Positions 1 through 9,176 are shown, counted from the first letter of the stretch. The stretch: 64,000 bases of DNA from Spirosoma sp. KCTC 42546 (GCF_006965485.1 NZ_CP041360.1:4320501-4384500), one strand, 5' to 3'. A program made the numbers and translations. Notes: generated by a model not told the origin, from the sequence alone.

Positions 1-50
1 ATATGTTTTTTAAATCGGGCTACATCCAGGCTATTCGTGCGTTTTTTCAT

Positions 51-85
51 CATTCTACATTAACCATTATACATTTTTCATTATT
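51..85. repeat. Array of five CATTNNN heptamers
   Basis: Five consecutive 7-nt words, each starting CATT, run without a break (51-57, 58-64, 65-71, 72-78, 79-85) and overlap the stop codon of the helicase gene on the minus strand. The opening CATTCTACATTAA also occurs at 53758-53770 in another heptamer array. A pairing arm, if there is one, would lie to the left of the window. Bases 1-50 hold nothing I recognise. Confidence 0.7.
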
Positions 86-3000
86 AAACCACTCGCACTA
101 CTTCGGGTTCATCGGCAAGATACACTAACCTGCCCTCAACTTCAGGATAACCCATTTCCCGGTACAAATTGGTAAAGTACCGTAGCGTACTGACCGGATT
201 CGTAGGTAGTGAATTTTCCTTACCGGGCAAAGACTCATATTGCACCAGAACAATGTGGCCATCGGGGTAATGTACTACCCGATGTGGGGCTCCGTGCATT
301 CGTTTGCTACTCAAAATACTCCGATCGGTATCAATCCGAAGGGTGGAGTCAAAAAGAGATGTTAAAGCTGGGTGTAAGACAATTGCCAGTAAAGCCTGCT
401 TCAATAGTTCGCATTCTATCTTACGAATTAGCCCTTCACTTACGAGTTGCCGAAGTACTGCGTCAATCATTTCAGGGCCTTTGATCAGGCTCAGGGCTGC
501 ACATAGTTTACGATCCCGTTCTCGGGTACGTTCAAACGTTGCTACGTCAAACATTCGGTCGGCTAGCCGACGCAGTTGCATATCCTGCCCTCGATTCCCA
601 CTGACAACATCGTCCAGGAAAATCTCGTCAAGCGTTTCATCCAGTTGGTGGTGCGGAAACGAATCGGCGCACAGACTGATTTCGTAGCTGGTTCGGCCTT
701 TCTCCCAGGCACAGCCGCAATTACGGGCCACTTCGCTATCACGCAGAAATGCATGCAGCCAGTAGCTTACGTCTTTCTGGTTGCCGATTTTATCGAAATC
801 AGCTGCCTTGGCAATGATATACAGTCGGTCCGTGGGGCGGGTGAAAGCCACATAAAGCAGGTTCATATTTTCGATGAACGTGCGCGTTAGTTCCTCTTCG
901 TATTGGGCCGCTACCGACGCTGGTGCACTGCGCAGTTTGCTAGTCGTGTTCGAGGGGGCAGACAGTAGACGGGTAAGCGGTCCGGTATCGGTTGAATGCG
1001 CCAGCGTATCGGTTCGAACGCCGGCCAGGTCGAGCCAGATCGTACTCTCGTTAATCGGCTCCACACGCCAGTTCGCGAATGGGATAATCACAACAGGGAA
1101 TTCCAGCCCCTTCGATTTGTGAATTGTTTGAATACTTACCGCATTCCGGGCATTCCCTTCCACCGAAATCTTTTGTCGAACACTATCCCAGTACACCAAA
1201 AAATCGCTCAGGTGTCCACTCCGTTTTTGATTGAAGGTTAATACTTCATCCAGGAATCGAAACAGAAACGGATTATGTTCAGCCTGATTAAAAAGTCCGA
1301 ACTGGGCCGTTAATCGCTCTGCCAGTTCGTAGGGATTCAACTGCCCTAAGGCGTAGGGATCAAGTGGGTAACCTTCTGCAGCTAGGTATTCATATACATC
1401 CGAAATATCATTTTCAGCTACAGTTCGTAGTTTCCCCGTCAGCACATCGTCCGGGAAAATGCCCTGCACCACCCGATGGAACAGATACAACAATTCGTAC
1501 CGAAGCATGCGTAGATCAGGACGCTGAAGTACACGCATGAGCGTAATGAGCCATTTGACCGGATCCGAAAACTCCAGCGACAACGAGTCTGCCGACACCA
1601 GGGGAATCTGGCGGGCGTTCAATTCATTAGCTAAGGCTTTGGCGTGCGATTTTTTGCGACACAGAATGGCAATATCACCGTATTGGTACCCCTCGGCCAA
1701 CGACTTTTCCAGATGCGCGATGGTTGTTTCGAGCATTTGGGTGGTTAGGTCTTTACCAAGTTCGTCGTCTTTATCAACAAAGTCTAGTTGTACATGTCCG
1801 GCCTTGTTTGCTTTCGGTTGCGCTTTCTGATGAAACTGGCGTTCGGCATCGAATACATCAGCCAATTTTGGGTGCTGATACTCAAATTGGCGAGCGACGA
1901 ACTCAAAAAAGTCATTATTGAATCGCACAATTGGCTCCGCGCTCCGCCAGTTCGTGTCCAGAATTTCGGGCTCCAGATGTCCGTCGAGCATACCAATTCG
2001 CTCGGCCGTCCAGGAACTGGGGTTATGTGCTACTTTCAGACTTTCCAGATCCTGCCGATGTAAGGCCACAATCTGGTCCATATCGCCCCCCCGGAACCGG
2101 TATATTGCCTGTTTGCCATCGCCAACCGCGAGGTTAAAATGAGCCGCACCCAGTGAGTTTTCAATAAGCGGTAACAGGTTGGCAAACTGTAGCCGGGAGG
2201 TATCCTGAAATTCATCGATCAGGATGTGGTTGTACTTCGTGCCCAGTCGCTCGTACAAAAAAGGTACCGGCTCCGACGCAACAATGCTCAAAATTTTCTT
2301 ATTGAACTCCGAAATATGCACCCGCCCATCTTTTCGAAGCAGGTCATCGAACTCCACCCGCATTTGCTTCAGTAACGCCAATTTCTGCAAATGCGGTAAT
2401 AAGCAATCGAACAACGTCACCTGCCGACTGCTTTCTGAGCGAATCGTTTCGATCTGATCAAAGCAATTACATAACTCATCTGTAATGCTATCAATGGCTG
2501 CTGCTGTTGGTAGTGGCGTTTTAGGCAAATACCAGTCACCCTCAATCTGTTTCCGGTGGGTAGCCGTTGGCTCTTTCTCGAAGTTGGTAAGGGCAATAGT
2601 CTTAAAATAAGCCGCAATACTGTTCTTCTTACCTTTAAAATCTTCTTCGTCAAGCCCCTTGCTGGTAATCAGCGACCAGGCCCGTTTCCCCTGGTCAATA
2701 ATGGACGTTTCTACCTGTCGATTATGCTCGAGCAATTGTAGGCGAATAGCCCGCAACGCACCCGGCGATAATTCCTGGGCAGCATTCACTGCATCATAAA
2801 ACTGATCGGAGGTGAGGTTTCGGCCAAATTCTTTGAGTAACTCGGGGAGTTGATTCCAGCTTTTTCCTTCTGTGGCCGCGTGGGTATAATACTCGCTCAG
2901 AATGGTCGTAATTTCCTCCATTTCCTCCGTACCTGCCTTTTCAATCAGGTTATCGATGGCGAGTTCGAGTACTTCATCGGTTTCCATTTCCACCTCAAAC

Positions 3001-3413
3001 GAGTAGGGAAGGCCAAGCTCGTCGGTAAATGCCATTACCACCCGCTGCGTAAAGGAGTCAATGGTGGTAACGCTGAAATCGGCGTACCGGTGCAGAATGG
3101 TTTTGAAAACAGCTGAGGCTTTCTGGCGCAATTTGGCCTTATCTAGCTCAAAGGCATCGCTGTGTAGGGGTGTGCCATAGAGGTCAACGACTAACTCATC
3201 CAGCAGAGGCAATTCTTTCGTCCCGGCAATGTCGGAGAGCCGTTCTAGAATCCGGTTCTTCATTTCGTTGGCAGCTGCGTTGGTAAACGTCACCGCCAGA
3301 ATATGCCGAAAATAGTCGTCCTTCGCATCTGGCCGTAGCGCCAGTTTCAGGTACTCCTTTGTAAGCGTGTACGTCTTACCCGACCCTGCCGAAGAACTGT
3401 AGATTTTAAACAT
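84..3413 (-). CDS. UvrD/RecB-type superfamily 1 helicase with degenerate C-terminal nuclease
   Basis: This 1109-residue protein resembles the Bacteroidota exodeoxyribonuclease V beta/AddA-like helicases, ATP-driven 3'-5' DNA translocases used in recombinational repair. The Walker A motif SAGSGKT lies at residues 8-14 and motif Ia (AVTFTNAAANEM) near 40-51. DEFQDTS (Walker B) is near residue 400, then VGDGKQAIYRFRGGD, TIHKSKGLEFPVV (motif V) and LLYVAFTRP (motif VI). The last 100 residues keep the shape of a RecB nuclease domain, but the expected PDR...DYK active site reads PHR...VQYE, so nuclease activity is probably lost. No AddB partner is visible in the window. The start lies only 77 nt from the next gene on the same strand, across a purine-rich hairpin. 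The helicase assignment is secure; the exact AddA/RecB subfamily is inferred. Confidence 0.88.
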   Translation of the reverse strand: MFKIYSSSAGSGKTYTLTKEYLKLALRPDAKDDYFRHILAVTFTNAAANEMKNRILERLSDIAGTKELPLLDELVVDLYGTPLHSDAFELDKAKLRQKASAVFKTILHRYADFSVTTIDSFTQRVVMAFTDELGLPYSFEVEMETDEVLELAIDNLIEKAGTEEMEEITTILSEYYTHAATEGKSWNQLPELLKEFGRNLTSDQFYDAVNAAQELSPGALRAIRLQLLEHNRQVETSIIDQGKRAWSLITSKGLDEEDFKGKKNSIAAYFKTIALTNFEKEPTATHRKQIEGDWYLPKTPLPTAAAIDSITDELCNCFDQIETIRSESSRQVTLFDCLLPHLQKLALLKQMRVEFDDLLRKDGRVHISEFNKKILSIVASEPVPFLYERLGTKYNHILIDEFQDTSRLQFANLLPLIENSLGAAHFNLAVGDGKQAIYRFRGGDMDQIVALHRQDLESLKVAHNPSSWTAERIGMLDGHLEPEILDTNWRSAEPIVRFNNDFFEFVARQFEYQHPKLADVFDAERQFHQKAQPKANKAGHVQLDFVDKDDELGKDLTTQMLETTIAHLEKSLAEGYQYGDIAILCRKKSHAKALANELNARQIPLVSADSLSLEFSDPVKWLITLMRVLQRPDLRMLRYELLYLFHRVVQGIFPDDVLTGKLRTVAENDISDVYEYLAAEGYPLDPYALGQLNPYELAERLTAQFGLFNQAEHNPFLFRFLDEVLTFNQKRSGHLSDFLVYWDSVRQKISVEGNARNAVSIQTIHKSKGLEFPVVIIPFANWRVEPINESTIWLDLAGVRTDTLAHSTDTGPLTRLLSAPSNTTSKLRSAPASVAAQYEEELTRTFIENMNLLYVAFTRPTDRLYIIAKAADFDKIGNQKDVSYWLHAFLRDSEVARNCGCAWEKGRTSYEISLCADSFPHHQLDETLDEIFLDDVVSGNRGQDMQLRRLADRMFDVATFERTRERDRKLCAALSLIKGPEMIDAVLRQLVSEGLIRKIECELLKQALLAIVLHPALTSLFDSTLRIDTDRSILSSKRMHGAPHRVVHYPDGHIVLVQYESLPGKENSLPTNPVSTLRYFTNLYREMGYPEVEGRLVYLADEPEVVRVV

Positions 3414-3488
3414 GGGAGGAAAGGGAGAAAGGAGGAAAGGGAGGAAGGAGGAAAAATTCCGTTCCTCCCTTTCTCCCTTTCCTCCCTC
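3412..3488. repeat. Purine/pyrimidine intergenic hairpin
   Basis: A run of G/A words (GGGAGGAAAGGGAGAAAGG and variants, 3412-3450) is followed by the complementary C/T run (3463-3488). About 19 bp pair perfectly. The element fills the gap between two minus-strand genes, and its left edge touches the helicase start codon. The same word family recurs at 12680-12771. It could form a hairpin in RNA, or triplex DNA because the arms are homopurine. Confidence 0.75.
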
Positions 3489-3490
3489 TT

Positions 3491-4021
3491 TTAAAAATTA
3501 TACCGCAACCCCAATCCTGTATTCAAATTCAGGAAGAATGGCGCCTGAAGAAGTTCGACATAAACGCCGGTTTCCAGAAAAAACGAGTAGGGTTTACCAA
3601 CCGGAAAAAACTCCAGACCGGCAATACCCGAACCTCCTAATGAGAGTGCATTTTCGTATTCACCATTTAAACGAGGTGGGTAATATCGGCGATTATTTAT
3701 TTGGCCACCAAATCCATAATACGCCCGAATGCTTTCGCTTTTCGTGAGAGCGGTGTGCCACAAATAATGCCCCTGAATGCTTAGCCCGACGCTTTGATAA
3801 TCGCCAGAGCGGTAGCTTCGTTTGGTGCCGTAAATTCCACCGTAGGTGCCAATATTCAAATCGAAGGCGTGGTTCGTGCCAAAATACTTCCGAACATTCA
3901 CGCCTGAAGGTTCACCAATACGAAAGCCCACGGCCCAGTTATTGTATTGAGCCAGTGCATCATGGGGCGTCAGTATCCAGCCAGCTAAAACCAGTACTGC
4001 TAATAGAAACGATTTTTTCAT
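3491..4021 (-). CDS. Secreted beta-barrel-like protein of unknown function
   Basis: I place the start at 4021 rather than the upstream ATG at 4093. This gives a normal signal peptide (MKKSFLLAVLVLAGW...ALAQ) and a 176-residue protein. The mature part is rich in Gly, Tyr and Phe with alternating hydrophobic strands and ends in RYNF, a typical aromatic C-terminus of outer-membrane beta-barrels. It begins with a segment, NWAVGFRIGEPSGVNVRKYF, of a kind I associate with small Bacteroidota outer-membrane proteins. It lies downstream of hisC on the same strand with a 75-nt gap, so it may be cotranscribed, but nothing links it to histidine synthesis. Function is unknown. Confidence 0.72.
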   Translation of the reverse strand: MKKSFLLAVLVLAGWILTPHDALAQYNNWAVGFRIGEPSGVNVRKYFGTNHAFDLNIGTYGGIYGTKRSYRSGDYQSVGLSIQGHYLWHTALTKSESIRAYYGFGGQINNRRYYPPRLNGEYENALSLGGSGIAGLEFFPVGKPYSFFLETGVYVELLQAPFFLNLNTGLGLRYNF

Positions 4022-4096
4022 AGAGTTAGTGATTAGTCTTCTTAGACTACACGGTTCGGTTCTCGTAACAGGTGTATGGCTACTCATACCCAATAA

Positions 4097-5230
4097 TCAG
4101 GCATTTGAAACAGGCTCCGGTTTCATAGCTTCCTCACCAGTACCCAGCGGCAAATCATCGACTACCGATGAGCTGTCCATAGCTTGAAGCACCGATAATA
4201 GTCGCTCATTTTCAGCCCGTGTGCCCACCGAAATACGCAGACAACCGCCACATAGTTTTACCTTTGAGCGGTCCCGAACAATTACCTGCTGCTCAATCAG
4301 GTGTTCAAAAATACCCTTTGCATCATTGAATTGAACCAGCAAAAAGTTCGCATCGGATGGATAAATTACCTGTACCGATGGCAAAGAACGCAGTTTCTCG
4401 GCCAAAAACTGACGTTCCGTCAAAATTTGACGAACCATCTCATCCTTTGCAGCTTCGTGGGTAAGGGCATCCAGAGCGAGCGACTGGGTTGGAGCCGAGA
4501 TATTATATGGCGGTTTGATCTTATTGAGCACCTGGATTAACTCCTCAGAGGCAAAGCACATTCCCAGGCGTAATGCCGCCAAGCCCCAGGCTTTGGAGAA
4601 GGTTTGCAAGACAACCAGGTTCGGGTAGCGGTCCAGTTCAGTGGTCCAGGATGGCGTGTCGGCAAAATCGATATAGGCTTCATCCACAATCACTAACGAC
4701 TGTCGAGCCGCTTCGAGAATCGTGCGAATAGCATCGGCCTGCAGTAGATTCCCCGACGGGTTATTGGGCGAACACAACCAGATCAGTTTTGTATTTGAGT
4801 TGATTGCCTTTAAAACGGCCTCCGTATCCACCTGAAAATCGGGCGTCAGTGGCACTTTGACCAGCTCCACATCATTCACCGCTGCCGAAACTTCATACAT
4901 GCCATAGGTTGGCGGCATGATTAATAGATTATCTTGGCTCGGCGTACAGGTGGCACGAACGAGTAAATCAATCGGTTCATCGGACCCATTGCCCAGGAAA
5001 ATCTGCTCAGGTCGAACCCCTTTGATGGGTGCCAGCCGCTGCTTGATAGCCCACTGATGCGGGTCGGGATAGCGATTATAATCGCCCGTGTTTGTTGTTG
5101 AACCAATTGGATTTTCGTTCGCATCCAGGAATACACCGACTTTACCCGTATACTCATCGCGAGCGGATGAATAGGGTGTCAGGCTAAGAATATGGGGGCG
5201 AAGGAGGTTATTAAGATTAAATGATTGCAT
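4097..5230 (-). CDS. hisC: Histidinol-phosphate aminotransferase
   Basis: HisC is a PLP-dependent class I/II aminotransferase that converts imidazole acetol phosphate to histidinol phosphate with glutamate in the cytoplasm. At 377 residues the length is normal. Visible features are DANENP near residue 37, the PLP-site CSPNNPSGN near 153, VDEAYIDF near 182, and the Schiff-base lysine K213 in TFSKAWGLAALRLG. The C-terminal RISVGT motif is present. Its ATG overlaps the stop codon of the RES-domain gene by one base, so translation is probably coupled to that toxin gene. The other his genes in the window, hisG and hisD, lie 4 kb or more upstream on the same strand. Confidence 0.95.
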   Translation of the reverse strand: MQSFNLNNLLRPHILSLTPYSSARDEYTGKVGVFLDANENPIGSTTNTGDYNRYPDPHQWAIKQRLAPIKGVRPEQIFLGNGSDEPIDLLVRATCTPSQDNLLIMPPTYGMYEVSAAVNDVELVKVPLTPDFQVDTEAVLKAINSNTKLIWLCSPNNPSGNLLQADAIRTILEAARQSLVIVDEAYIDFADTPSWTTELDRYPNLVVLQTFSKAWGLAALRLGMCFASEELIQVLNKIKPPYNISAPTQSLALDALTHEAAKDEMVRQILTERQFLAEKLRSLPSVQVIYPSDANFLLVQFNDAKGIFEHLIEQQVIVRDRSKVKLCGGCLRISVGTRAENERLLSVLQAMDSSSVVDDLPLGTGEEAMKPEPVSNA

Positions 5231-5685
5231 TAGCTTAATTTCTGAAAAAATCGCGAGTCAAATTCAATGGACTCCACGGCAATTAGTTTTACGTCTGTGA
5301 ACAATTCCTGAGCGGGATTGAGCAGATAATTGTACTCTGCCCGAACGATAACCGAAGGCACACGCAACAGAAGTGACTCATTTGAAGCCAGCCATTGACT
5401 ACCAAGCTGTTGAGTATAGGCTTCGTCAACTTTCCAATTTTCGGGCAATTGCTGGCTGTTGATAAACGGAATATGATCAGGAACATATAACACCATGACC
5501 CGATAATCGGTTGGGGGTTGTGGTTGTCGCAGGTGAACCAGTGTCTCTAAAATGGCTAATGACCGACTACTGGCAGCATAGATCACCGGCCTCCCTGCTT
5601 CGTTCCACCTCCCTCCATACACAGCCGCACCATTCCCCGACAGATCGCTGGCGTACTTCTGGCGCGTAACCCGAAATAACTCCAT
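5230..5685 (-). CDS. RES-domain toxin of an Xre-RES toxin-antitoxin pair
   Basis: This 151-residue protein matches the RES domain, named for conserved Arg, Glu and Ser. Candidates are R5 (FRVTR), R26 in GGRWN, Y36/S40 in VIYAASS and E47 in SLAILETLVHL. Known RES toxins act on NAD+ and so halt growth. The partner antitoxin lies immediately upstream: its stop and this start share one base. The downstream neighbour is hisC, again with a one-base overlap, so the toxin sits translationally between its antitoxin and a biosynthetic gene. The core residues are intact, so it may be active. Activity is inferred from the family. Confidence 0.9.
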   Translation of the reverse strand: MELFRVTRQKYASDLSGNGAAVYGGRWNEAGRPVIYAASSRSLAILETLVHLRQPQPPTDYRVMVLYVPDHIPFINSQQLPENWKVDEAYTQQLGSQWLASNESLLLRVPSVIVRAEYNYLLNPAQELFTDVKLIAVESIEFDSRFFQKLS

Positions 5686-6113
5686 CAGGCAAAAATTCCA
5701 TGTTCAATCCGACCAATCTCCCGGTCAACGATACCAATGCCTTTATGCGTTTTGAGGAAATCAACAGGCCGCCGATTGCCCAACGCCAAAATCGACCCAT
5801 GGAGCCAGTCTCGAAAATAGTCTTTCCCCAATGCATCTTCGCCATGTTCAAACAACTCGGCCAGAGCCACAATATGGTCTGAGACACTATCGGAAAGTAG
5901 ATCCTTATCCTGATATCGTTGCAGGTTACGGGGGGTAACGGGCAGATATTGTACAAGTTCTTTGGGCTCAATGCCCAGCGAATCAGCTAAATAGCGAATT
6001 GTGGCTTTAGGGATACCCTGTTCAATCAGATGCATCAAGTCAGCTTCACTACGAATACTTCGTCCAAGTATTTCATGGCCGCCCAGTCGATTGGCGATGG
6101 CTATGATTGTCAT
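5685..6113 (-). CDS. Xre/MbcA/ParS-family antitoxin (partner of RES toxin)
   Basis: The 142-residue protein has an N-terminal helix-turn-helix-like part and a C-terminal DUF2384-type antitoxin domain ending in LGNRRPVDFLKTHKGIG and a Glu/Arg-containing tail. That arrangement is diagnostic of antitoxins paired with RES toxins. Such proteins neutralise the toxin and usually repress their own promoter. It is the first gene after an 80-nt gap downstream of the deformylase gene. A candidate promoter (6132-6163) lies just upstream, so the antitoxin, toxin and hisC may form a separate transcript. Assignment is strong from the family signature and the pairing. Confidence 0.9.
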   Translation of the reverse strand: MTIIAIANRLGGHEILGRSIRSEADLMHLIEQGIPKATIRYLADSLGIEPKELVQYLPVTPRNLQRYQDKDLLSDSVSDHIVALAELFEHGEDALGKDYFRDWLHGSILALGNRRPVDFLKTHKGIGIVDREIGRIEHGIFA

Positions 6114-6131
6114 AATGAGGAATTATTTCCT

Positions 6132-6163
6132 TAAAAATACAGACATTTTTCCGTTAACCCAAA
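6132..6163 (-). promoter_or_regulatory. Candidate promoter of the Xre-RES-hisC unit
   Basis: On the minus strand, TTTG (6160-6163) and TATTTTTA (6132-6139) are separated by 20 nt. This fits the Bacteroidota pattern TTG...TAnnTTTG with one mismatch in the second box. Transcription would start about 10-15 nt before the antitoxin ATG at 6113. Confidence 0.45.
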
Positions 6164-6193
6164 CTGACCCGCTTAGCATACAGCATTAATGAG

Positions 6194-6694
6194 TCAGGCA
6201 GTTGGTGTTGGTCGCCACCGAAACGACTGATCGTCAATGGCACGCATAGTACACAGAACCCCGTTGAGGTGATCGTATTCATGCTGAATTAATTCCGATA
6301 AGCCCCAATCGGCAACCTCCCAGGTGTGGTGTTGCCAGTGTTCATCCCGATACGTGAGTGTCAACTGGCAATGTCGCCGGACACGTACCAATAGATTGGG
6401 GAAACTCATGCAATCGTCCCAAAGTTCGCTGGTTTCGTCACTGACCACTACCAGTTCAGGATTGATGATAACCTGCGGTTTGGCTACATTAAGGTAAATC
6501 AGTCTTTTCATAATACCAAGTTGCGGAGCGGCAATACCCCGTCCAAACTGGTACTTCGCTCTGATTTCCTCCATCACCGTATGCAAATCAGCCACCCAGC
6601 CTGCCGCCAACGGAAGCTCTGATTCCAGAACAGGCTCGCAGGTTTCGTACAGGCGGGGATCGCCTAAGAGCAGGAGGTCGGCGAGGTGTTTCAT
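6194..6694 (-). CDS. def: Peptide deformylase
   Basis: Peptide deformylase is a metallohydrolase that removes the formyl group from the initiator methionine of nascent proteins. Its three motifs are visible: GIAAPQLG (motif 1), DDCMSFP (motif 2, usually EGCLS; the metal-binding Cys is kept) and QHEYDHL (motif 3, HExxH). I start at 6694 (MKHLADLLLLGDPRLYE) because the longer reading from 6751 would overlap the upstream gene by 46 nt and adds a charged segment unlike the family. The protein is 166 residues long. The altered motif 2 suggests a divergent deformylase subtype, and a second copy elsewhere in the genome would not be surprising. Confidence 0.88.
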   Translation of the reverse strand: MKHLADLLLLGDPRLYETCEPVLESELPLAAGWVADLHTVMEEIRAKYQFGRGIAAPQLGIMKRLIYLNVAKPQVIINPELVVVSDETSELWDDCMSFPNLLVRVRRHCQLTLTYRDEHWQHHTWEVADWGLSELIQHEYDHLNGVLCTMRAIDDQSFRWRPTPTA

Positions 6695-6705
6695 TCGTGA
6701 GCGTT

Positions 6706-7608
6706 TTATAGCGTCTGTTTTCGATTTCGTGACCGTAAATAGATTAGCCAACCAGCGCCAATCAACGCAATCAGTGCGTAAACTATGTAGCGTAAATTGA
6801 GTTTTGATGATACCTCAACTAATCTGGTAGAACGGGGAGGCTCAAATGTCAACGCTTCATTAGCAATTGGTTTATTGAGGACGGGCTGGTACGTCAAGCT
6901 CATTTTTACCAACTGCTTAGTTTTACTGATTGAATTATTTTCATCGATCCGGCGCAACAGGAAGGTATTCTGATCAACCCAGAGAACAGCCTCCTTATTT
7001 TTCCAATAAGCCCCAGGAACGTGCCCTGTAAGTCGGTAGCAGGAACTCTTATCCAGTGTATCTGTGCCGATCAATTTCACATCTTTTAACGAGTCGATAC
7101 CCCAGCCAGCGTCAGTACGTTCAGCGATAAGTAAGAAAGGAACTTTGCGGGATGCGGTACCAGAAACGCCTGTAGCAATACCTAAAGCTGAGCCCAATGA
7201 GGCTTCGTGGCTCGTCGAATCCCATAAAGACCACCATACGTGTACATCCCCCTCCTGACTCCAGATAACCATCTTTTCTGGCTTATCATCTGATGATTTA
7301 GGCTGGGTTTCATACTGAAAACGGAATCGCCCGCCTTTCCGATCATACGCCATCGTAAAGTCCTGAATCGTCGTGAATTTTGGTTTTGTCTGACCAATTT
7401 CGTAAAAATCAGTTTGTACACGCCCCTGATCCTGATACGTGGTTGCTTCAGCGTAAACACGTAGCATCCGGTCAAAAATCTGCTTTCCTGACATATCCTG
7501 GCTTTGTCCCGGCACTATCTTCAGAAGAAGAATACAACCGGCCATAAACCATTTTGCCAGGGAGAGCTTGAATTGGCCAGTAACTATTGTAAGTCGCACT
7601 GATTTCAT
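6706..7608 (-). CDS. LolA/DUF2092-like secreted protein with C-terminal membrane anchor
   Basis: This 300-residue protein has an N-terminal hydrophobic signal (about residues 17-36) and a body that looks like the beta-sheet fold of outer-membrane lipoprotein-sorting or DUF2092 proteins (segments such as FTMAYDRKGGRFRFQY, VLWVDQNTFLLRRID, MSLTYQPVLN). Near the C-terminus is a transmembrane helix (YIVYALIALIGAGWLIYL) followed by a basic tail. It would act in the periplasm, tethered to the inner membrane. Its start overlaps the stop of the aminotransferase gene by 4 nt, so the two are in one operon. The family call rests on general pattern only and the substrate is unknown. Confidence 0.55.
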   Translation of the reverse strand: MKSVRLTIVTGQFKLSLAKWFMAGCILLLKIVPGQSQDMSGKQIFDRMLRVYAEATTYQDQGRVQTDFYEIGQTKPKFTTIQDFTMAYDRKGGRFRFQYETQPKSSDDKPEKMVIWSQEGDVHVWWSLWDSTSHEASLGSALGIATGVSGTASRKVPFLLIAERTDAGWGIDSLKDVKLIGTDTLDKSSCYRLTGHVPGAYWKNKEAVLWVDQNTFLLRRIDENNSISKTKQLVKMSLTYQPVLNKPIANEALTFEPPRSTRLVEVSSKLNLRYIVYALIALIGAGWLIYLRSRNRKQTL

Positions 7609-8789
7609 TTGAAGCTATTTTTCAGGGTGTCAACCAACGTATTGATCTCATCTTCGGTATTAAAATAGTGGGGCGAAATACGTAGCGCGGTCGTTTTCAT
7701 GCCCTTTTGATCAAAATCCAGAATTGCCGCTCCATGTGGACTGAGTGAGGTATTAATATGCTCGGCTTTCAACGCCAGTTTAAGATCGGCAGCCGATTTA
7801 CGGTCGCTAAACAACGTTATGATGCTGGCCAACCGCTGGCCTTCATCCAATAAACGAACGCCCGGCACCTTGCTTAGTTGACTACGTAACATGCCGCATA
7901 GTTCCTCATTTCGTTTTGCAATAGTTTCAATGCCTACGTTCAGGGCATATCGATTGGCTTCGGCAGCTCCTAGAACCAGAGCGTAGGGGAATTCCCAGTT
8001 TTCAAACCGGAGGGCGGTTTTTATCGGTTGAAACGTATCCGCCGATTCCCAGCTAGCCCCATGCAGGTCGATAAACAGGGGGGCCAGATTCATGGATAGA
8101 GCCTTATCGGAAACGTATAGAAACCCCGTCCCACGCGGTCCCCGCAGGAATTTTCGGCAGGTCGCCGTCAGAAAATCACAGCGAATCTGAGTCACATCTA
8201 CAGGCAATTGCCCCACCGACTGGCAGGCATCAACCAGATACAATACGTCATTCTCCCGGCAAAGCTGACCAATCGCTTCGACCGGCTGAACCAACCCTGA
8301 GTTAGTTGGCACATGGGTCACGGCAACCAGTTTCGGGCGTAATGACTTAATCTTCTTCGCCATGTCCTCGACCGAAACGCCATTTCCCGGTTCATCCGCA
8401 GCTCGAACAACTTCAACGCCAAACCGCTTTTTCAGGGAAAGGAACGCGATCTGATTGGAGACATAATCGTTGATTGTCGTCAGGATAACATTACCCCGCT
8501 CAAACGGAATTGCGGACAAGGCCTGCGCGTAAGCATCTGTTGCACTGGACATTGCCGCAATATTGTCGGCGGTTGTATTCAGCAGTTCAGCGGTAGACGT
8601 ATAAAAACCTCGAATGGCGTCTTTGCGAGCGTCGGCGGCTTCGTATCCACCAATTTCGGCTTCCAGTGCGATGTGATCCGTAATCGCGTCGATAACCGGC
8701 TTCGGCATCAGCGATGCTCCGGCATTATTAAAATGAACGACGTGCTGAGCACCGGGGGTATCGGCGCGGAGGGAAAGGAGATCAAGCAT
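7605..8789 (-). CDS. Class V aminotransferase (cysteine-desulfurase-like fold)
   Basis: A 394-residue PLP enzyme of the class V aminotransferase family. It has HFNNAGASLMP near the N-terminus, an HVPTNSGLVQPV segment, VDACQSVGQLPVD (the Asp that holds the PLP ring) and TATCRKFLRGPRGTGFLYVS, which contains the Schiff-base Lys. It lacks an obvious catalytic cysteine loop for IscS/SufS-type desulfuration, so a desulfurase role is not supported. The substrate cannot be read from the sequence. It lies between the PIN-domain toxin gene (12 nt away) and the LolA-like gene (4-nt overlap), inside the interrupted histidine operon. Confidence 0.8.
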   Translation of the reverse strand: MLDLLSLRADTPGAQHVVHFNNAGASLMPKPVIDAITDHIALEAEIGGYEAADARKDAIRGFYTSTAELLNTTADNIAAMSSATDAYAQALSAIPFERGNVILTTINDYVSNQIAFLSLKKRFGVEVVRAADEPGNGVSVEDMAKKIKSLRPKLVAVTHVPTNSGLVQPVEAIGQLCRENDVLYLVDACQSVGQLPVDVTQIRCDFLTATCRKFLRGPRGTGFLYVSDKALSMNLAPLFIDLHGASWESADTFQPIKTALRFENWEFPYALVLGAAEANRYALNVGIETIAKRNEELCGMLRSQLSKVPGVRLLDEGQRLASIITLFSDRKSAADLKLALKAEHINTSLSPHGAAILDFDQKGMKTTALRISPHYFNTEDEINTLVDTLKNSFK

Positions 8790-8801
8790 AAAAATTATAG
8801 A

Positions 8802-9176
8802 CTATAAAACCGACGCCAGCGAAATAACCGTCAAGCCATCAACATCGGTAAAATCGGCCACATTATTTGTCAGGACTGGTTGATTATAGATCAGTCCTGT
8901 AGCCGCAATAATTGAATCGCCAATCGAGCGTTTGCGTTGCTGACGTAGTCGAATGGCTTCAGTGATAATATTATCTGTGATAGGCAATACAAACGCAGTA
9001 GTCAAAAAACGCTCTAATTCAATCTTATGTTTGGCTTGAAGACGATAAAAACCTAATACTTCCAGCTTGGTAATTAATGAAATAAAAGGCAACTCTTCCT
9101 GCTGAGCCAGGTATATGCGCAATGAGTCATATCCAGGTTCAAGGGAATAAATAAGTATATTACTGTCTAGAATCAT
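8802..9176 (-). CDS. PIN-domain ribonuclease toxin (VapC-like)
   Basis: The 124-residue protein is a PIN-domain nuclease. The metal-binding acidic residues expected in VapC toxins are in place: D4 in MILDSNILIYSL, E39 in ITKLEVLGFYR, D87 in SIGDSIIAA and D108 in NVADFTDVDG. VapC proteins cleave RNA, often tRNA, and are held inactive by the product of the gene just upstream. Its start overlaps the antitoxin stop by 4 nt (ATGA). All catalytic residues are present, so it is probably functional. The RNA target cannot be told from sequence. Confidence 0.88.
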   Translation of the reverse strand: MILDSNILIYSLEPGYDSLRIYLAQQEELPFISLITKLEVLGFYRLQAKHKIELERFLTTAFVLPITDNIITEAIRLRQQRKRSIGDSIIAATGLIYNQPVLTNNVADFTDVDGLTVISLASVL

